NCBI GenBank assembly: GCA_033032865.1
Contig: JAWHQI010000618.1
Coordinates: forward strand, 124,001-188,000
DNA from: Dactylorhiza incarnata
Lineage: Eukaryota; Streptophyta; Magnoliopsida; Asparagales; Orchidaceae
DNA: 64,000 nt
Direction of reading: 5' to 3'
The translations under genes were made by a program, and so were the position numbers. Below, one piece after another: positions 1-9,600 of this stretch. Below the pieces are notes generated by a model. That model did no database searches. It saw nothing but the letters and a program-made list of their open reading frames with translations, and was not told the DNA's origin. Position 1 is the stretch's first letter. Each line of letters opens with the position of its first letter.

Positions 1-735
1 CCGTCTATTGTCCGCCACCTTCCAGGGGAATGCCAGGTGGAGAGTCTGGCCACCGCTCTCCGCGACAGGGACACCATTCTGGATCAATTGAAGCACCACC
101 TACGCCGAGCCCAACAGAAGATGGTTTCCTTCGCCAGCAGGAAATGGCGGGACCTCACTTTCGAGGTAGGAGAGAAGATTTTCATTAAAATCCACCCCTA
201 CCGACAGCTTTCGGTGGCCCGCCGACCATGTCCGAAATTGGCGCCTCGATTATTTGGGCCTTTCGAGATCCTCGCCCTCATAGGGGCGGTCGCTTACCGC
301 CTCCGCCTCCGCCTCCCAACCGGTAGCCGCATTCATCCGATCTTCCATGTATCGCAGCTACGACGCATGGTTGGCGAGCACACCACCACAGATCACATTT
401 CGGCCGACTTCGACTTCGCAGGGGAGGCACCCTACTATCCCGCCTTGATCCTCGATTGTAGATGCCGCACCCCGGGGGCCATACATCGGAGGAGGTCCTT
501 GTGGCTTGGACCGGGCGGGCCGATTCGGACGCGACGTAGCTGCCCCAGGATGACTTCCGCCGCCAGTTCGCCGATTACTGGCTTGAGGACAAGACACATT
601 TCCCAGATGGTGGCATTGATACGGAGCTGCACGACGCCGAGCCTCCATGGCGAGTTTACATGCGTCGGGCGCGTATACCGGACGGTCCCACCGAGCCCGC
701 GGAGCAGATTGCGACCTAGCCGATATCGTATCATT
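1..735 (+). pseudogene. Ty3/gypsy chromovirus integrase tail and chromodomain remnant
   Basis: The frame opening at base 37 reads as the C-terminal end of a gypsy integrase. It carries [11 protein letters not shown], then GPFEIL (the GPF/Y module) and HPIFHVSQLR. After about base 485 the homology continues in a second frame with EEVLVAWTGR and FADYWLEDKTHF, which resembles the chromodomain tail of plant chromoviruses. That part contains an in-frame TAG at 537-539, so at least one frameshift and one stop are present. The same module in the complete chromovirus at 21207-21770 is clearly related ([17 protein letters not shown]). The left part of the element lies before the window. The family is secure; the exact clade is inferred. 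Confidence 0.85.
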
Positions 736-916
736 TATTTTCAGCATTTATGTTTTATTTCAGTTTTAATTTTTCGGCGGTTTATTCGCATCGCTGTTCG
801 CACCCCACTACTATAAGGGGCAGCGCTTGTCTCGGTTTTGGACATTTTGGATGAATGTGTGTTTCCCTCCTCTCTTTCCCTAACCCTAATCTTCCCCCTC
901 TCTCTCACTCCCCTTC

Positions 917-947
<31 letters not shown>

Positions 948-970
948 TCTCTCTCCGTAATCGGACGACC
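720..970 (+). repeat. Probable 3' LTR remnant of the gypsy fragment, ending in a CT microsatellite
   Basis: Directly after the chromodomain remnant the sequence becomes T-rich, holds a TATA-like ctataagggg near 810, then a pyrimidine stretch with an accctaatcttcc motif and a (CT)n run at about 915-957. This resembles the 3' end of the LTR at 16660-16968, which also has ccctaatcttcc followed by CT-rich DNA. I cannot find both LTR ends, so the call rests on position and composition. Confidence 0.4.
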
Positions 971-971
971 C

Positions 972-972
<1 letters not shown>

Positions 973-1002
<30 letters not shown>
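973..1002. repeat. Poly(C) run of 30
   Basis: An uninterrupted run of 30 C sits at the junction between the gypsy remnant and the next copia fragment. It is the longest of seven C or G homopolymers of at least 13 nt in the window. Confidence 0.95.
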
Positions 1003-1005
<3 letters not shown>

Positions 1006-1029
1006 ACTGCCGGGTTCGTATCACTCTTC

Positions 1030-2037
1030 GTGAAAAGGAATGCAGAGAAAGTGGCTATTCTCATTGTTTATGTCGACGACATAATCATCACGGGAAATGA
1101 TGTTGTAGAAATCACGTGGTTAAAGACGCGCCTGTGTAAAGAGTTTGAATTTAAAGATCTAGAAAAGTTGAAGTATTTTCTGGGAATAGAAGTTACACGC
1201 TCTGGCCGCATAATCTTCATTTTTCAGAGGAAATATGTCCTAGATCTTGTAGAAGAAACATGGATGCTTGGTTGTGCTCCTGCTAATACTCCCATGAAAG
1301 TAAATTGCAAGATTGATGAAGACAAGGATGGTGAGAAGGTGAACTCCTCTAGCTACCAAAGACTGGTGAGAAGGCTGATCTATCTCTCACATACTCGTCC
1401 GGATATCACACATATTGTTGGGTTCCTTAGCAGATACATGCATTCTCCCAGATTGCGACATCATGAAGCTGCCATGCGTGTGTTACGGTACTTGAAGAAC
1501 TCTCTTGAGCTTGGAATACTATTCCCCTACAATAATCAACTGGATGTTGAAGTTTATACTAATGCTGATTGGGTTGGATGTCAAGATGATAGAAAGTCTA
1601 CCATCAGATATTGCTCATTTGTTGGAGGGAGTCTAGTGACCTGACGAAGTTTGAAACATAATGTTGTAGCAAGATCTAGTGCAGAAGAGGAGTATAGGGC
1701 AATGTCACAAGGAATATGTGAGGGGCTCTGGCTTAACTCGATAATGCGGGATTTGGGACTACAAGCTGGAAAGCCTATCAGATTATATTGCGACAACAAA
1801 GCTGCTATTAATATTGCACATAATCTTGTTTAACATGATCGAGCAAAACATGTTGAAATTGATAGACGCTTTATGAAGGATCATTTTGAAAAAGACAATG
1901 TTTACACTCCATTTGTTCAATCTCAAGATCAGGTAACAGACATCTTTACCAAGTGCCTATGCTGTTTTTTTTAGGACAACATTATCAAGCTAGGAATGTC
2001 CGACATATACTCTCACTCCCATCTTGCGAGGGAGAGT
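1030..2037 (+). pseudogene. Ty1/copia reverse transcriptase-RNase H fragment
   Basis: The frame 1030-1644 starts inside reverse transcriptase and shows YVDDIIITGND, then KYFLGIEVTRSG and LSHTRPDITHIVGFLSRYMH. The RNase H block begins VYTNADWVGC. A TGA at 1642-1644 interrupts it; the reading resumes at 1651 with ARSSAEEEYRAM and RLYCDNKAAINIAHN, then hits TAA at 1831-1833 and continues to TDIFTK. It lies in the same lineage neighbourhood as the complete element at 6036-11177. Gag, protease, integrase and most of RT are absent and the left break is the poly(C) run. A purine tract at about 2028-2036 followed by 2038-2296 is probably PPT plus 3' LTR sequence, but I found no matching 5' LTR. Confidence 0.9.
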
Positions 2038-2296
2038 TGAATTAAATGTTTGCAACATATTGTAAAAGGAAGAAGACAATGCCAAGAAAAGATGATACGA
2101 AACAATTGTATGAAATTACGGTAGGATTTAAATGATATGTTTGCAACATATTAAGACAACATATAATGAAGGAAACACTACAAATGAAGACGATTCTTCC
2201 ACAAGTCAGTGATTCTTCTCCTGTTGGAAGGAAACATTGCGGCCAGAGACATAGTACACATGACTAAGGCAAATCTGATATCTTGAAAGTAATGAA

Positions 2297-2370
2297 CCTT
2301 TCTTTTTTTTCTTCGTATGCAACTTTTTGTAGTCTAAAAAACAAAAAGTTGCATACGAAGAAAAAAGAAA
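2297..2370. repeat. Inverted duplication at the 5' junction of a SINE
   Basis: Bases 2297-2330 (ctttcttttttt, cttcgtatgc, aactttttgt) are followed within ten bases by their reverse complement at about 2339-2370, giving a near-perfect hairpin. The left arm overlaps the target-site duplication of the SINE at 2337-2700, and the right arm is the first 30 or so bases of the inserted DNA, so the insertion begins with an inverted copy of its own target flank. Confidence 0.85.
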
Positions 2371-2700
2371 GCTTCACCAATGCTCTGGATGCTGAATGAA
2401 GGAAGCATGGTTATGTGCACATAAATCAAAATGGATTCTTGGGTCTGCCCTCTCTGATGTCTTTTGGCTTTGATTTGAGGGCATGATTCCGCAGCAAACG
2501 CGACGGTATAGGGGGCCACTATTTCAGTGGTACTCTGTGAGCAGCCACTTTGTGCATTTATTGTCAAAGGTTAGGTCTTTCTCCTCTGAGAGAAGCCACT
2601 TTGTGCATAGTGCCAAAGGTTAGGTCTGTTTCCAATCTTCCCCCGCCCATACCCCCAATGATTGGGGACTATATGGGTTATGTTGTTGTTGTTGTTGTTG
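2337..2700 (+). mobile_element. Au-like SINE, copy 1
   Basis: A 364-bp insertion is flanked by a perfect 21-bp direct repeat (2316-2336 and 2701-2721). Its 3' end is a (TTG)n tail preceded by ccaatgattgggg and actatatgggttatg, typical in form of plant Au-type SINEs, which end in TTG repeats. Internally there are two ctttgtgcat / ggttaggtc blocks. No open frame is expected and none is credible. A second copy in reverse orientation lies at 4787-5129 and shares about 330 bp at high identity. A Pol III promoter is expected for the family but I could not place clear A and B boxes. Confidence 0.75.
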
Positions 2701-2721
2701 TATGCAACTTTTTGTAGTCTA

Positions 2722-3129
2722 GTTGATGGTTTAATGACTGGAAAATGCACTTTGCTCATTAGGTCTTGCGCCATATACTGTGATTGCAATAATTACAAAA
2801 ATATCCCTGACTACTTACTTTATTATAACATTATCGTTGTTGTTAGTCATTCCATTCTCTTTTCCTCTAGCTCCATAGTACTCACCTGACTGACCCGAGC
2901 ATCCCTCTCTATTCAACAAGAGCATCCGGAGTTTGGTTTTCACAATCTGATACTCTTTGTGGGTTGTGTCTATTTGCTGCTTGGGCCATACTTTTTGTGG
3001 GTTGCCTTAGTTTAGGATCTCTCGTGTAAGAAAAGATTTTCAAAATGCTTTTTTCATGGTTGAAGATGAGGCGAGCGATAGCGAAGGTGACCACATCCTT
3101 TTTGTTTTGGGCCATTATCCTAGGAAGAG
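2722..3129. other. No gene recognised
   Basis: Unique-looking DNA between the SINE and the minisatellite. Short open frames are present on both strands, but none shows a recognisable domain. It probably belongs to an upstream intron of EXO70A1. Confidence 0.5.
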
Positions 3130-3416
3130 TGTTGCAACAAAGTGTATCTTGAAAAAGAGAAGTTTGTTGCAGCAAAGTGTATCTTGAAAAAGAGAAGTTT
3201 GTTGCGACAAAGTGTATCTTGAAAAAGAGAAGTTTGTTGCGACAAAGTGTGTCTTGAAAAAGAGAAGTTTGTTGCGACAAAGTGTATCTTGAAAAAGAGA
3301 AGTTTGTTGCAACAAAGTGTATCTTGAAAAAGAGAAGTTTGTTGCAACAAAGTGTATCTTGAAAAAGAGAAGTTTGTTGCAACAAGTGTATCTTTGAAAA
3401 AGAGAAGTTTGTTGCA
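3130..3416. repeat. 35-bp minisatellite, about eight units
   Basis: The unit contains agtgtatcttgaaaaagag followed by aagtttgttgc and a short g/a-caa variant block. Eight units follow head to tail with single-base changes; the last unit carries a small indel. Because 35 is not a multiple of three, the repeat opens overlapping frames on the minus strand that look like proteins but are only the repeat read in different phases. Confidence 0.95.
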
Positions 3417-4764
3417 TCCTTTGCTACGAACAGCTCATGAAACCAATGGAAGTAGCCTAGCACGCGTGTGAAGGACCTGGTAGCGAGTAGCGAGAAACAT
3501 CGGAATTTGCTAACTAGTACACCGGAACTGAGATTCTAGAAAGATTTGGATCTCACTTGTCAGTACGTGTGCTATACCACCCACGAGTTTCTATCAAGCA
3601 ACACCTATCACATGCATTTCAGATGAAAGATATTGGATATATCTGCCACTTCCTAGGGATTTAGGTGCTCTGCACCAAGAATACGATATATTCTCATCGT
3701 CCCAGCGAACTACCATGGGCCTGAATGTTAGTGCCTTCCTGATGCATCCTCCGTCGCATCCAAAATTGCATGACGTCATTATGCGTTGTGGATTTTTATT
3801 TATGCATTTATTTATCGTGTATTTCTTTTGTTGTAGACCTGCTTTGTTTGAAGTTGTTCGGCTCGTCGGTTTGACCATCCGATGAGACCCTAAATAAAAG
3901 GTCTTGTAATTTTAATCGTTAGGATGTAACGGGCAAGTTTAAAATTATTCAAATGTATAAATTTAAAATTTAAATTCAAGACAGAATATTTAAAGTGTGG
4001 AGAAGAATAAGAAATATTCAGTTAGAAAATAATTTCAAAATTTACAAACACACTTGGAAATAAATGTTGAAAATAGTATTTGGGAAATAATTATTGGGAA
4101 AATTATTTGGAATTTTGGAAGTAAAGATTGAAAATAATATTTGGAAAGCAATTGGGAAAATTATTTAGAAAGAAGAACAACAATAGTATTTATGTAAGGT
4201 CCACGTGAAGAAGGGGGAGACCGGACCGTAGGGAAACGAATTGTTTTTCGTTTCTCTGCTTCGTCGGGTACCTCCTACAACTATTCCCCTGGTCGCTGCT
4301 CCAACCTCCCCGACACGACAATACAACGACCCACTGTCGCTGCCCTAGCAGCCTCGACGACAACAAAGCCACACCCTGCCGCTGCCGTACACCCTCGACG
4401 ACGACCCAACAAGTTTCGCCGCCCCTAGTTCCAGATCTGCCGCCTGCGACTCCCACGTTCCCGCGGGCCTTCGCTATTCCAGACGGACCTTCTGCCTCCT
4501 TCCGTCAGCGCCAGTCGAAGCTTCCTCTCCTCCCACCGGCGGCCCCTCCGACTACTCACCATTGCCGCTTGTTGTCGACTCCAGCGACTACTTCCAGCAA
4601 ACAACCTGTAGCAACTGTTCCACCTCTGCAGACGAACTTTGGATCGACTGCCCTCTTGTGGTATCTTCACTCGTTCCTTGCTCCGTTAGTTAGTTTTAAA
4701 TTTATGCACCAACTTAAATAATTAAGAGCTTTCCCCGAACGCTCAATTACTTCCATTACCGTAT
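3417..4764. other. No gene recognised; AT-rich then GC-rich stretch
   Basis: Bases 3880-4190 are AT-rich with ttattgggaaaattattt-like short repeats. Bases 4200-4700 are GC-rich and rich in cgacgac and ccgctgcc. Minus-strand open frames here (4190-4456, 4425-4670) are arginine-rich and low complexity with no known domain. I make no functional call. Confidence 0.5.
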
Positions 4765-4786
4765 TTCATAAATTATTGGTGTGTTT

Positions 4787-5129
4787 ACAACAACAACAAC
4801 AACAGAACCCATATAGTCCCCAATCATTGGGGGTATGGGCGGGGGAAGATTGGAAACAGACCTAACCTTTGGCACTATGCACAAAGTGGCTTCTCTCAGA
4901 GGAGAAAGACCTAACCTTTGACAATAAATGCACAAAGTGGCTGCTCACAGAGTACCACTGAAATAGTGGCCCCCTATACCATCGCGTTTGCTGCGGAATC
5001 ATGCCCTCAAATCAAAGCCAAAGACATCAGAGAGGACAGACCCTAGAATCCATTTTGATTTATGTGCACATAACCATGCTTCCTTCATTCAGCATCCAGA
5101 GCATTGGTGAAGCACATAACCATGCTTCC
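4787..5129 (-). mobile_element. Au-like SINE, copy 2
   Basis: Reverse-oriented copy of the SINE at 2337-2700, starting on the + strand with (CAA)n, the complement of the TTG tail. It is flanked by a perfect 22-bp direct repeat (4765-4786 and 5130-5151). At its 5' end (right side) about 18 bp of internal SINE sequence, ggaagcatggttatgtg, are repeated directly before the shared cttcaccaatgctctgg start. The two copies are tail to tail with 2.1 kb between them. Confidence 0.75.
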
Positions 5130-5415
5130 TTCATAAATTATTGGTGTGTTTGCTTGTGGAAAATTGGATCTCGCTACGGTTCGGCTCATAAGACGCTCGA
5201 GGGGTCAGACCCAAATAAAATTAATGATTTTAGCGAAGTTTGTCGCTCGAAAGTGATTTTGGCGCGCAAAGTTTTGAAAATTGATCCTCACGACCTACAT
5301 AAGTTTGAATCGAACACATAAAATAACATATTTTCCAAAAACCTAATTTCGTTCTACATCACTTCCTATTATGTGGATCCCCCCTTTTAAAATCATAGTA
5401 GATACACATGACTTG

Positions 5416-5670
5416 TAGGGAAACTCATGGACTTATCAGTTAGTAGACTTGACACCTCATATTCTATTTGTTGTGCCAATCAATTCATGTAAGCCCTCAC
5501 TATTAATCATTAGGAAGTTGTCCTTCATATCCTTCACTACTTGAAGAAATTTCCTGGACAAGATATATTATTCAAACCAGGAATATCCTTAACGTTGCAA
5601 GGATACTCGATGCTGATTTGGCTGATTATGTTGATCTTCTTTGATGTTCTTTCTTCCGGTAGATACCTAA
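5416..5670 (+). pseudogene. Heavily decayed Ty1/copia RT-RNase H relic
   Basis: One frame reads LVGKLMDLSVSRLDTSYSI then HILHYLKKFPGQDILFK, interrupted by stops at the positions of conserved residues. This matches the end of copia RT and the start of RNase H (compare LVGRLIYLSHTRPDIS in the complete element at 6036-11177). The first RNase H aspartate region is already altered to GYSMLIWL. This is an older insertion than the complete element. Confidence 0.7.
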
Positions 5671-5986
5671 AGCAAAGTTAAGCAGTTGTTTATCTTGTTT
5701 CTGAAATTCTATGGCTACATTCCTTCTCCCAAGACCTTTGCATTACTACATCATGTTAAGTATTCTTATTTTATGATAATCAACCTGCTATGCATATAGT
5801 AGAAATTCCTTTTGATTATCTAGTTACTAAACACTTTGAAGTTGAGTGTCATTCCGTTTGAGTTTAATGGTAGAAATTTATTTTATTTATTCACTTGTGC
5901 CCTGTGCATGGTTGCTTGTGCACACTCTTTCTCCCTCTCTCATTCGATGCATAAAAGGGTAGATTTTAGATAAAATATTATCCTTA

Positions 5987-6011
5987 CCCCCCCCCCCCCC
6001 CCCCCCCCCCC
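5987..6011. repeat. Poly(C) run of 25
   Basis: Twenty-five C in a row, 24 bases before the left LTR of the complete copia element. It belonged to the pre-insertion locus, because the element's 5-bp target duplication lies between it and the LTR. Confidence 0.95.
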
Positions 6012-6035
6012 ACCCCCAGCACATGAAATACTCCC

Positions 6036-6168
6036 TGTTAGCATTATTAGCGAGGGTCTTTATTTCTTTTCTTGTTTTATTAGCATATATGTATCTCCTA
6101 ATCCTCCTCTATATATAGAGGAGCCCCTTATTGAATGATAAGTTTTTTCTTTCCCGTAACTGTCAACA
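6036..6168 (+). repeat. 5' LTR of the complete copia element
   Basis: 133 bp, TG to CA, identical to 11045-11177. A TATA box lies in the palindrome cctctatatatagagg at about 6107-6122, so transcription should start in the last 40 bp of the LTR. Confidence 0.97.
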
Positions 6169-6180
6169 TGGTATCAGAGC
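6169..6180 (+). other. Primer-binding site (initiator tRNA-Met)
   Basis: tggtatcagagc abuts the 5' LTR and complements the 3' end of plant initiator tRNA-Met, the usual primer for copia reverse transcription. Confidence 0.95.
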
Positions 6181-6199
6181 TTGGACATCCCATAACCTA

Positions 6200-6480
6200 A
6201 TCGCACGCGCCTCGCCCGACAGCGCTTCCGCCTTCCGCCTCGACAACGCTTCAGCCTTCCGCCTCGACAGCACTCCTCCAGCGCTCGACCGCGCTTCAGC
6301 CTTCCGCCTCGACAGCGCTCCTCCAGCGCTCGACCGCGCTTCAGCCTCGTCAGCGCCTCCGCCTCGCCCGACAGAGCTTCCGCCTCGCCCGACAGCGCTA
6401 CAGCGCTTCCGCCAGAGTCTTCCCCTACGCCAGCGCCTCTCTCCAGCGCTTCTCCAGCGTCCTTCTGCCACCCTCCTCCT
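6200..6480 (+). repeat. Leader minisatellite of the copia element
   Basis: Between PBS and coding start the leader carries imperfect tandem repeats built from cttccgcctcgacagcgct, ctccagcgctcgacc and gcgcttcagcc blocks. They are GC-rich and open a frame (6131-6535) rich in AFRLDSAPPALDRAS-like units. That frame begins in the LTR and has no known domain; I read it as untranslated leader. Confidence 0.8.
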
Positions 6481-6645
6481 TAATGGCGCCGGTATAAGTT
6501 CGTCTTTCCGGCGCCACCTTTCTTGTGATGCTTGAATGGCTGAAACCATCCACCTCTTGATGCCCTAATTTTTTTTGGGGCTTTCCTTCTATCCGGATTT
6601 CTATTCCGGTTCTGTTTCTCTTCCGGATTTCTATTCCGGTTTCCC

Positions 6646-9600
6646 ATGGGATCTAGTGGAATGGATTCTCCCACTCTTTCTACCGGTGTTACCCCGGCTC
6701 CTCTCTCTACCGGTGTTGCCCCGGCTCTATCTAGTGGTCCTTCTTCTTCGGTTTTTTACCATGGCACCACCGATCACAATACCTCTCAGATCACTACTAT
6801 CCGGCTCGATGAATCCAATTACCTCTCATGGTCCCGTTCCATCACCCTGGCGCTGAAAAGTCGGCGTCTCTTTGGCTATGTCTCCGGCCACATGAAGGAA
6901 CCTGACAGGACTTCTCCTGAATGGCAGCAGTGGGAGTCCGAGAATTCCTTGGTTATGTCCTGGCTCACCAACTCCATGCAAGAGTCCATTGCCCGCAACT
7001 ACCTCTTTCTTGATAGTGCTGCTGATATTTGGCGTCGTGCGGAGTCCACCTACTCCCGTCGTGGCAATGCGGCTCAGATCTTTCAGCTACGCCGCCGGAT
7101 TAGCTTACTCCGACAGGGTGACCGACCTCCTTCAGCATATTACTTGGAGTTCACGCAGCTTTACCAGGAGTATGATCACTTTGATCCCCTTGTATTCGTT
7201 AGTCCTATTGACGAGGTGATGGTTCGGACCAGAGATGATCGCAATCGCATATTTGAGTTTCTTCATGGATTGCATCGCGACTTCGATCAGATCAGTGTTC
7301 AGATTCTCGGGCGACCGTTGATTCCTTCCCTTTCTGAGGTCTACAGCATAGTGCAGCAGGAGTTTGATCGTCGTCAGACTCTCCTACCTGATCCTGTGCC
7401 AGAGAGCTCTGCTCTGGCTGCTTCTACCCCCTCTCTTCTTGGCACTCGTCCTTTCCGTGATCTCAAGTTGAGGAGCTCAGATAAGGATCATCTTGTATGT
7501 GATTATTGTGGCAAGACTCGCCATACTCGGGATACCTGCTTCAAGCTTCATGGATTCCCTACCCCAAGAGGGGGTGCTTCGCTTCGTGGTGGTCGTGGTT
7601 CTGGACGCTACTCGGGTCGTCAAGCTACTCCCCGTGCGGCCCATCTTACTGATGCTACTGCTGATGCATCTCATGGATACTCTGGTACTGATGTCTGTGC
7701 TACACCTGGTGGCTTCACGGCAGATGAGATGCTAGCTCTGAGACGCATGATGCAGGGTCTTTCTACGGAGCCTTCTGCCTCTTCCTCCTACGCTCATACA
7801 GGTCTGCCAGGTGCTCATTCTGCTGTTTCTTCCTCCTCCACCCAATGGGTCATTGACTCTGGGGCCACGGATCATATGACCGGGTCCTCTACAGGTTTTG
7901 TTTCCTATACTCCTCTTTCTGGGCGTGATAAGGTGAGTATTGCAGATGGTTCCCTTTCCTCCATTGATGGAAAGGGAACAATACCCTGCTCCTCCCTCAC
8001 CTTGTCCTCTGTCCTTCACGTGCCTACCTTTACTCGTAATCTACTTTTCATTAGTCATTTGACCAACTCCATGAATTGCTCTGTGACCTTTCTTCCGTCT
8101 TCTTGTGTGTTTCAGGACCTGACGACGGGGAAGGTGATTGGCTCTGGTAGCATGGTGAATGGTCTCTATGTGCTTGACTCTGGCGGCGCTGAGTCTTCCC
8201 CTCTAGCTCTTCATTCCAGCACTGTTCACCCTCTGTACTCCTGGCATTGTCGCCTGGGACACCCGTCTCTTTCTGTTATGAAACTGTTATTTCCTGTTTT
8301 TCCTGCTACTATTTTGGAGTCTTTTGTGTGTGATGTCTGTAGTGTCAACAAACATCATCGTACATCATTTAAACATGTATCTTTGCCAAGTTCTATTCCA
8401 TTTGCTGTTATTCATACTGATATCTGGGGCCCTTGTTTGCTCCCCTCTATTTCTGGTTGTACGTGGTTTATTACTTTCATTGATTGCTTCTCGCGCACCA
8501 CATGGTTATATTTGATACGTCGCAAAAGTGATGCGTTCTCCGTTTTTCGACAATTCCATGCCATGATCGCCACCCAATTTCAGTCCAAAATTCAAATTCT
8601 TCGCAGTGACAATGGCCGGGAATACATGGATTCTCATTTTGAGCGCTACCTGGCAGACCACGGTATCTTACACCAGACTACCTGTGCGTATTCCCCTGCT
8701 CAAAATGGCGTTGCTAAGCGGAAAAATCGCCACTTGTTGGAGGTTGCTCGCTGCCTCTTGTCCACAATGCATCTCCCAAAATTCTATTGGGGAGATGCGG
8801 TTCTCACTGCTGCTTACCTCATCAACCGTATGCCCACACGTGTCCTCGGGAACTCTACCCCTCTGGACACGCTGGGGGTGACTCCCACCCACCTTCCTCC
8901 TAAAGTGTTTGGCTGTGTTTGCTTTGTTCACATCCATCACCCTCGTCCATCCAAGCTTGATCCGCGTGCCCTCAAGTGTGTATTTATTGGGTACTCTCCT
9001 ACGCAAAAGGGTTACAAGTGTTTTCATCCACCTACGAGAAAGGTGTTTGTTAGCATGGATGTCACTTTCCGTGAATCCGAATCGTATTACCCTTTGTCCT
9101 CTTCCTCACCATCGGGTGTTCCCTCCGTCTCTTTGCCTATACCTCCACCGTATCCCTCACTTCAGGGGGAGACTTTACCAAAGGAAGTGAGTCCTGCTAT
9201 TCCAGTGGAGGTGGGCTCTTTTCCTATGTCTCCTCCTGTCTCTCTGGACTCTTCCTCCGCTATGCCTCCACCTCCGACTCTGCAGGTCTATACTCGGCGT
9301 GCAAAGGGGACAAGCACACAAGAGCCTGCTATGTTACCAGAACAGTCAGTGGATCCTGACTCGGGGCCTTCTGAGTTACCGATTGCCCTTCGAAAAGGTA
9401 TTCGGTCTTGTACCCGCCATCCTCTCTCTAATTATGTATCTTATGATTCTCTATCTACCTCCTATAAGGTCTTTGTCTCCTCTCTTGCTACTTCTTCTAT
9501 ACCTGTGTCATGGCAACAAGCTCTTGAGGTTCCTTTGTGGCGTGAGGCGATGATTGAGGAATTGAAGGCTCTGGAGAAGAACCATACATGGGATCTAGTC

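Noticed and set aside
3130..3416. Regular direct repeats as a CRISPR array
   Set aside because: Units are contiguous with no unique spacers, and the genome is a plant.
3115..3463. Minus-strand open frames with repeated LLFFKIHFVATNFSF-like units
   Set aside because: They are the 35-bp minisatellite read in three phases, not a repeat protein.
6131..6535. 134-codon frame before the copia polyprotein
   Set aside because: It starts inside the LTR and consists of leader repeats with no Gag features.
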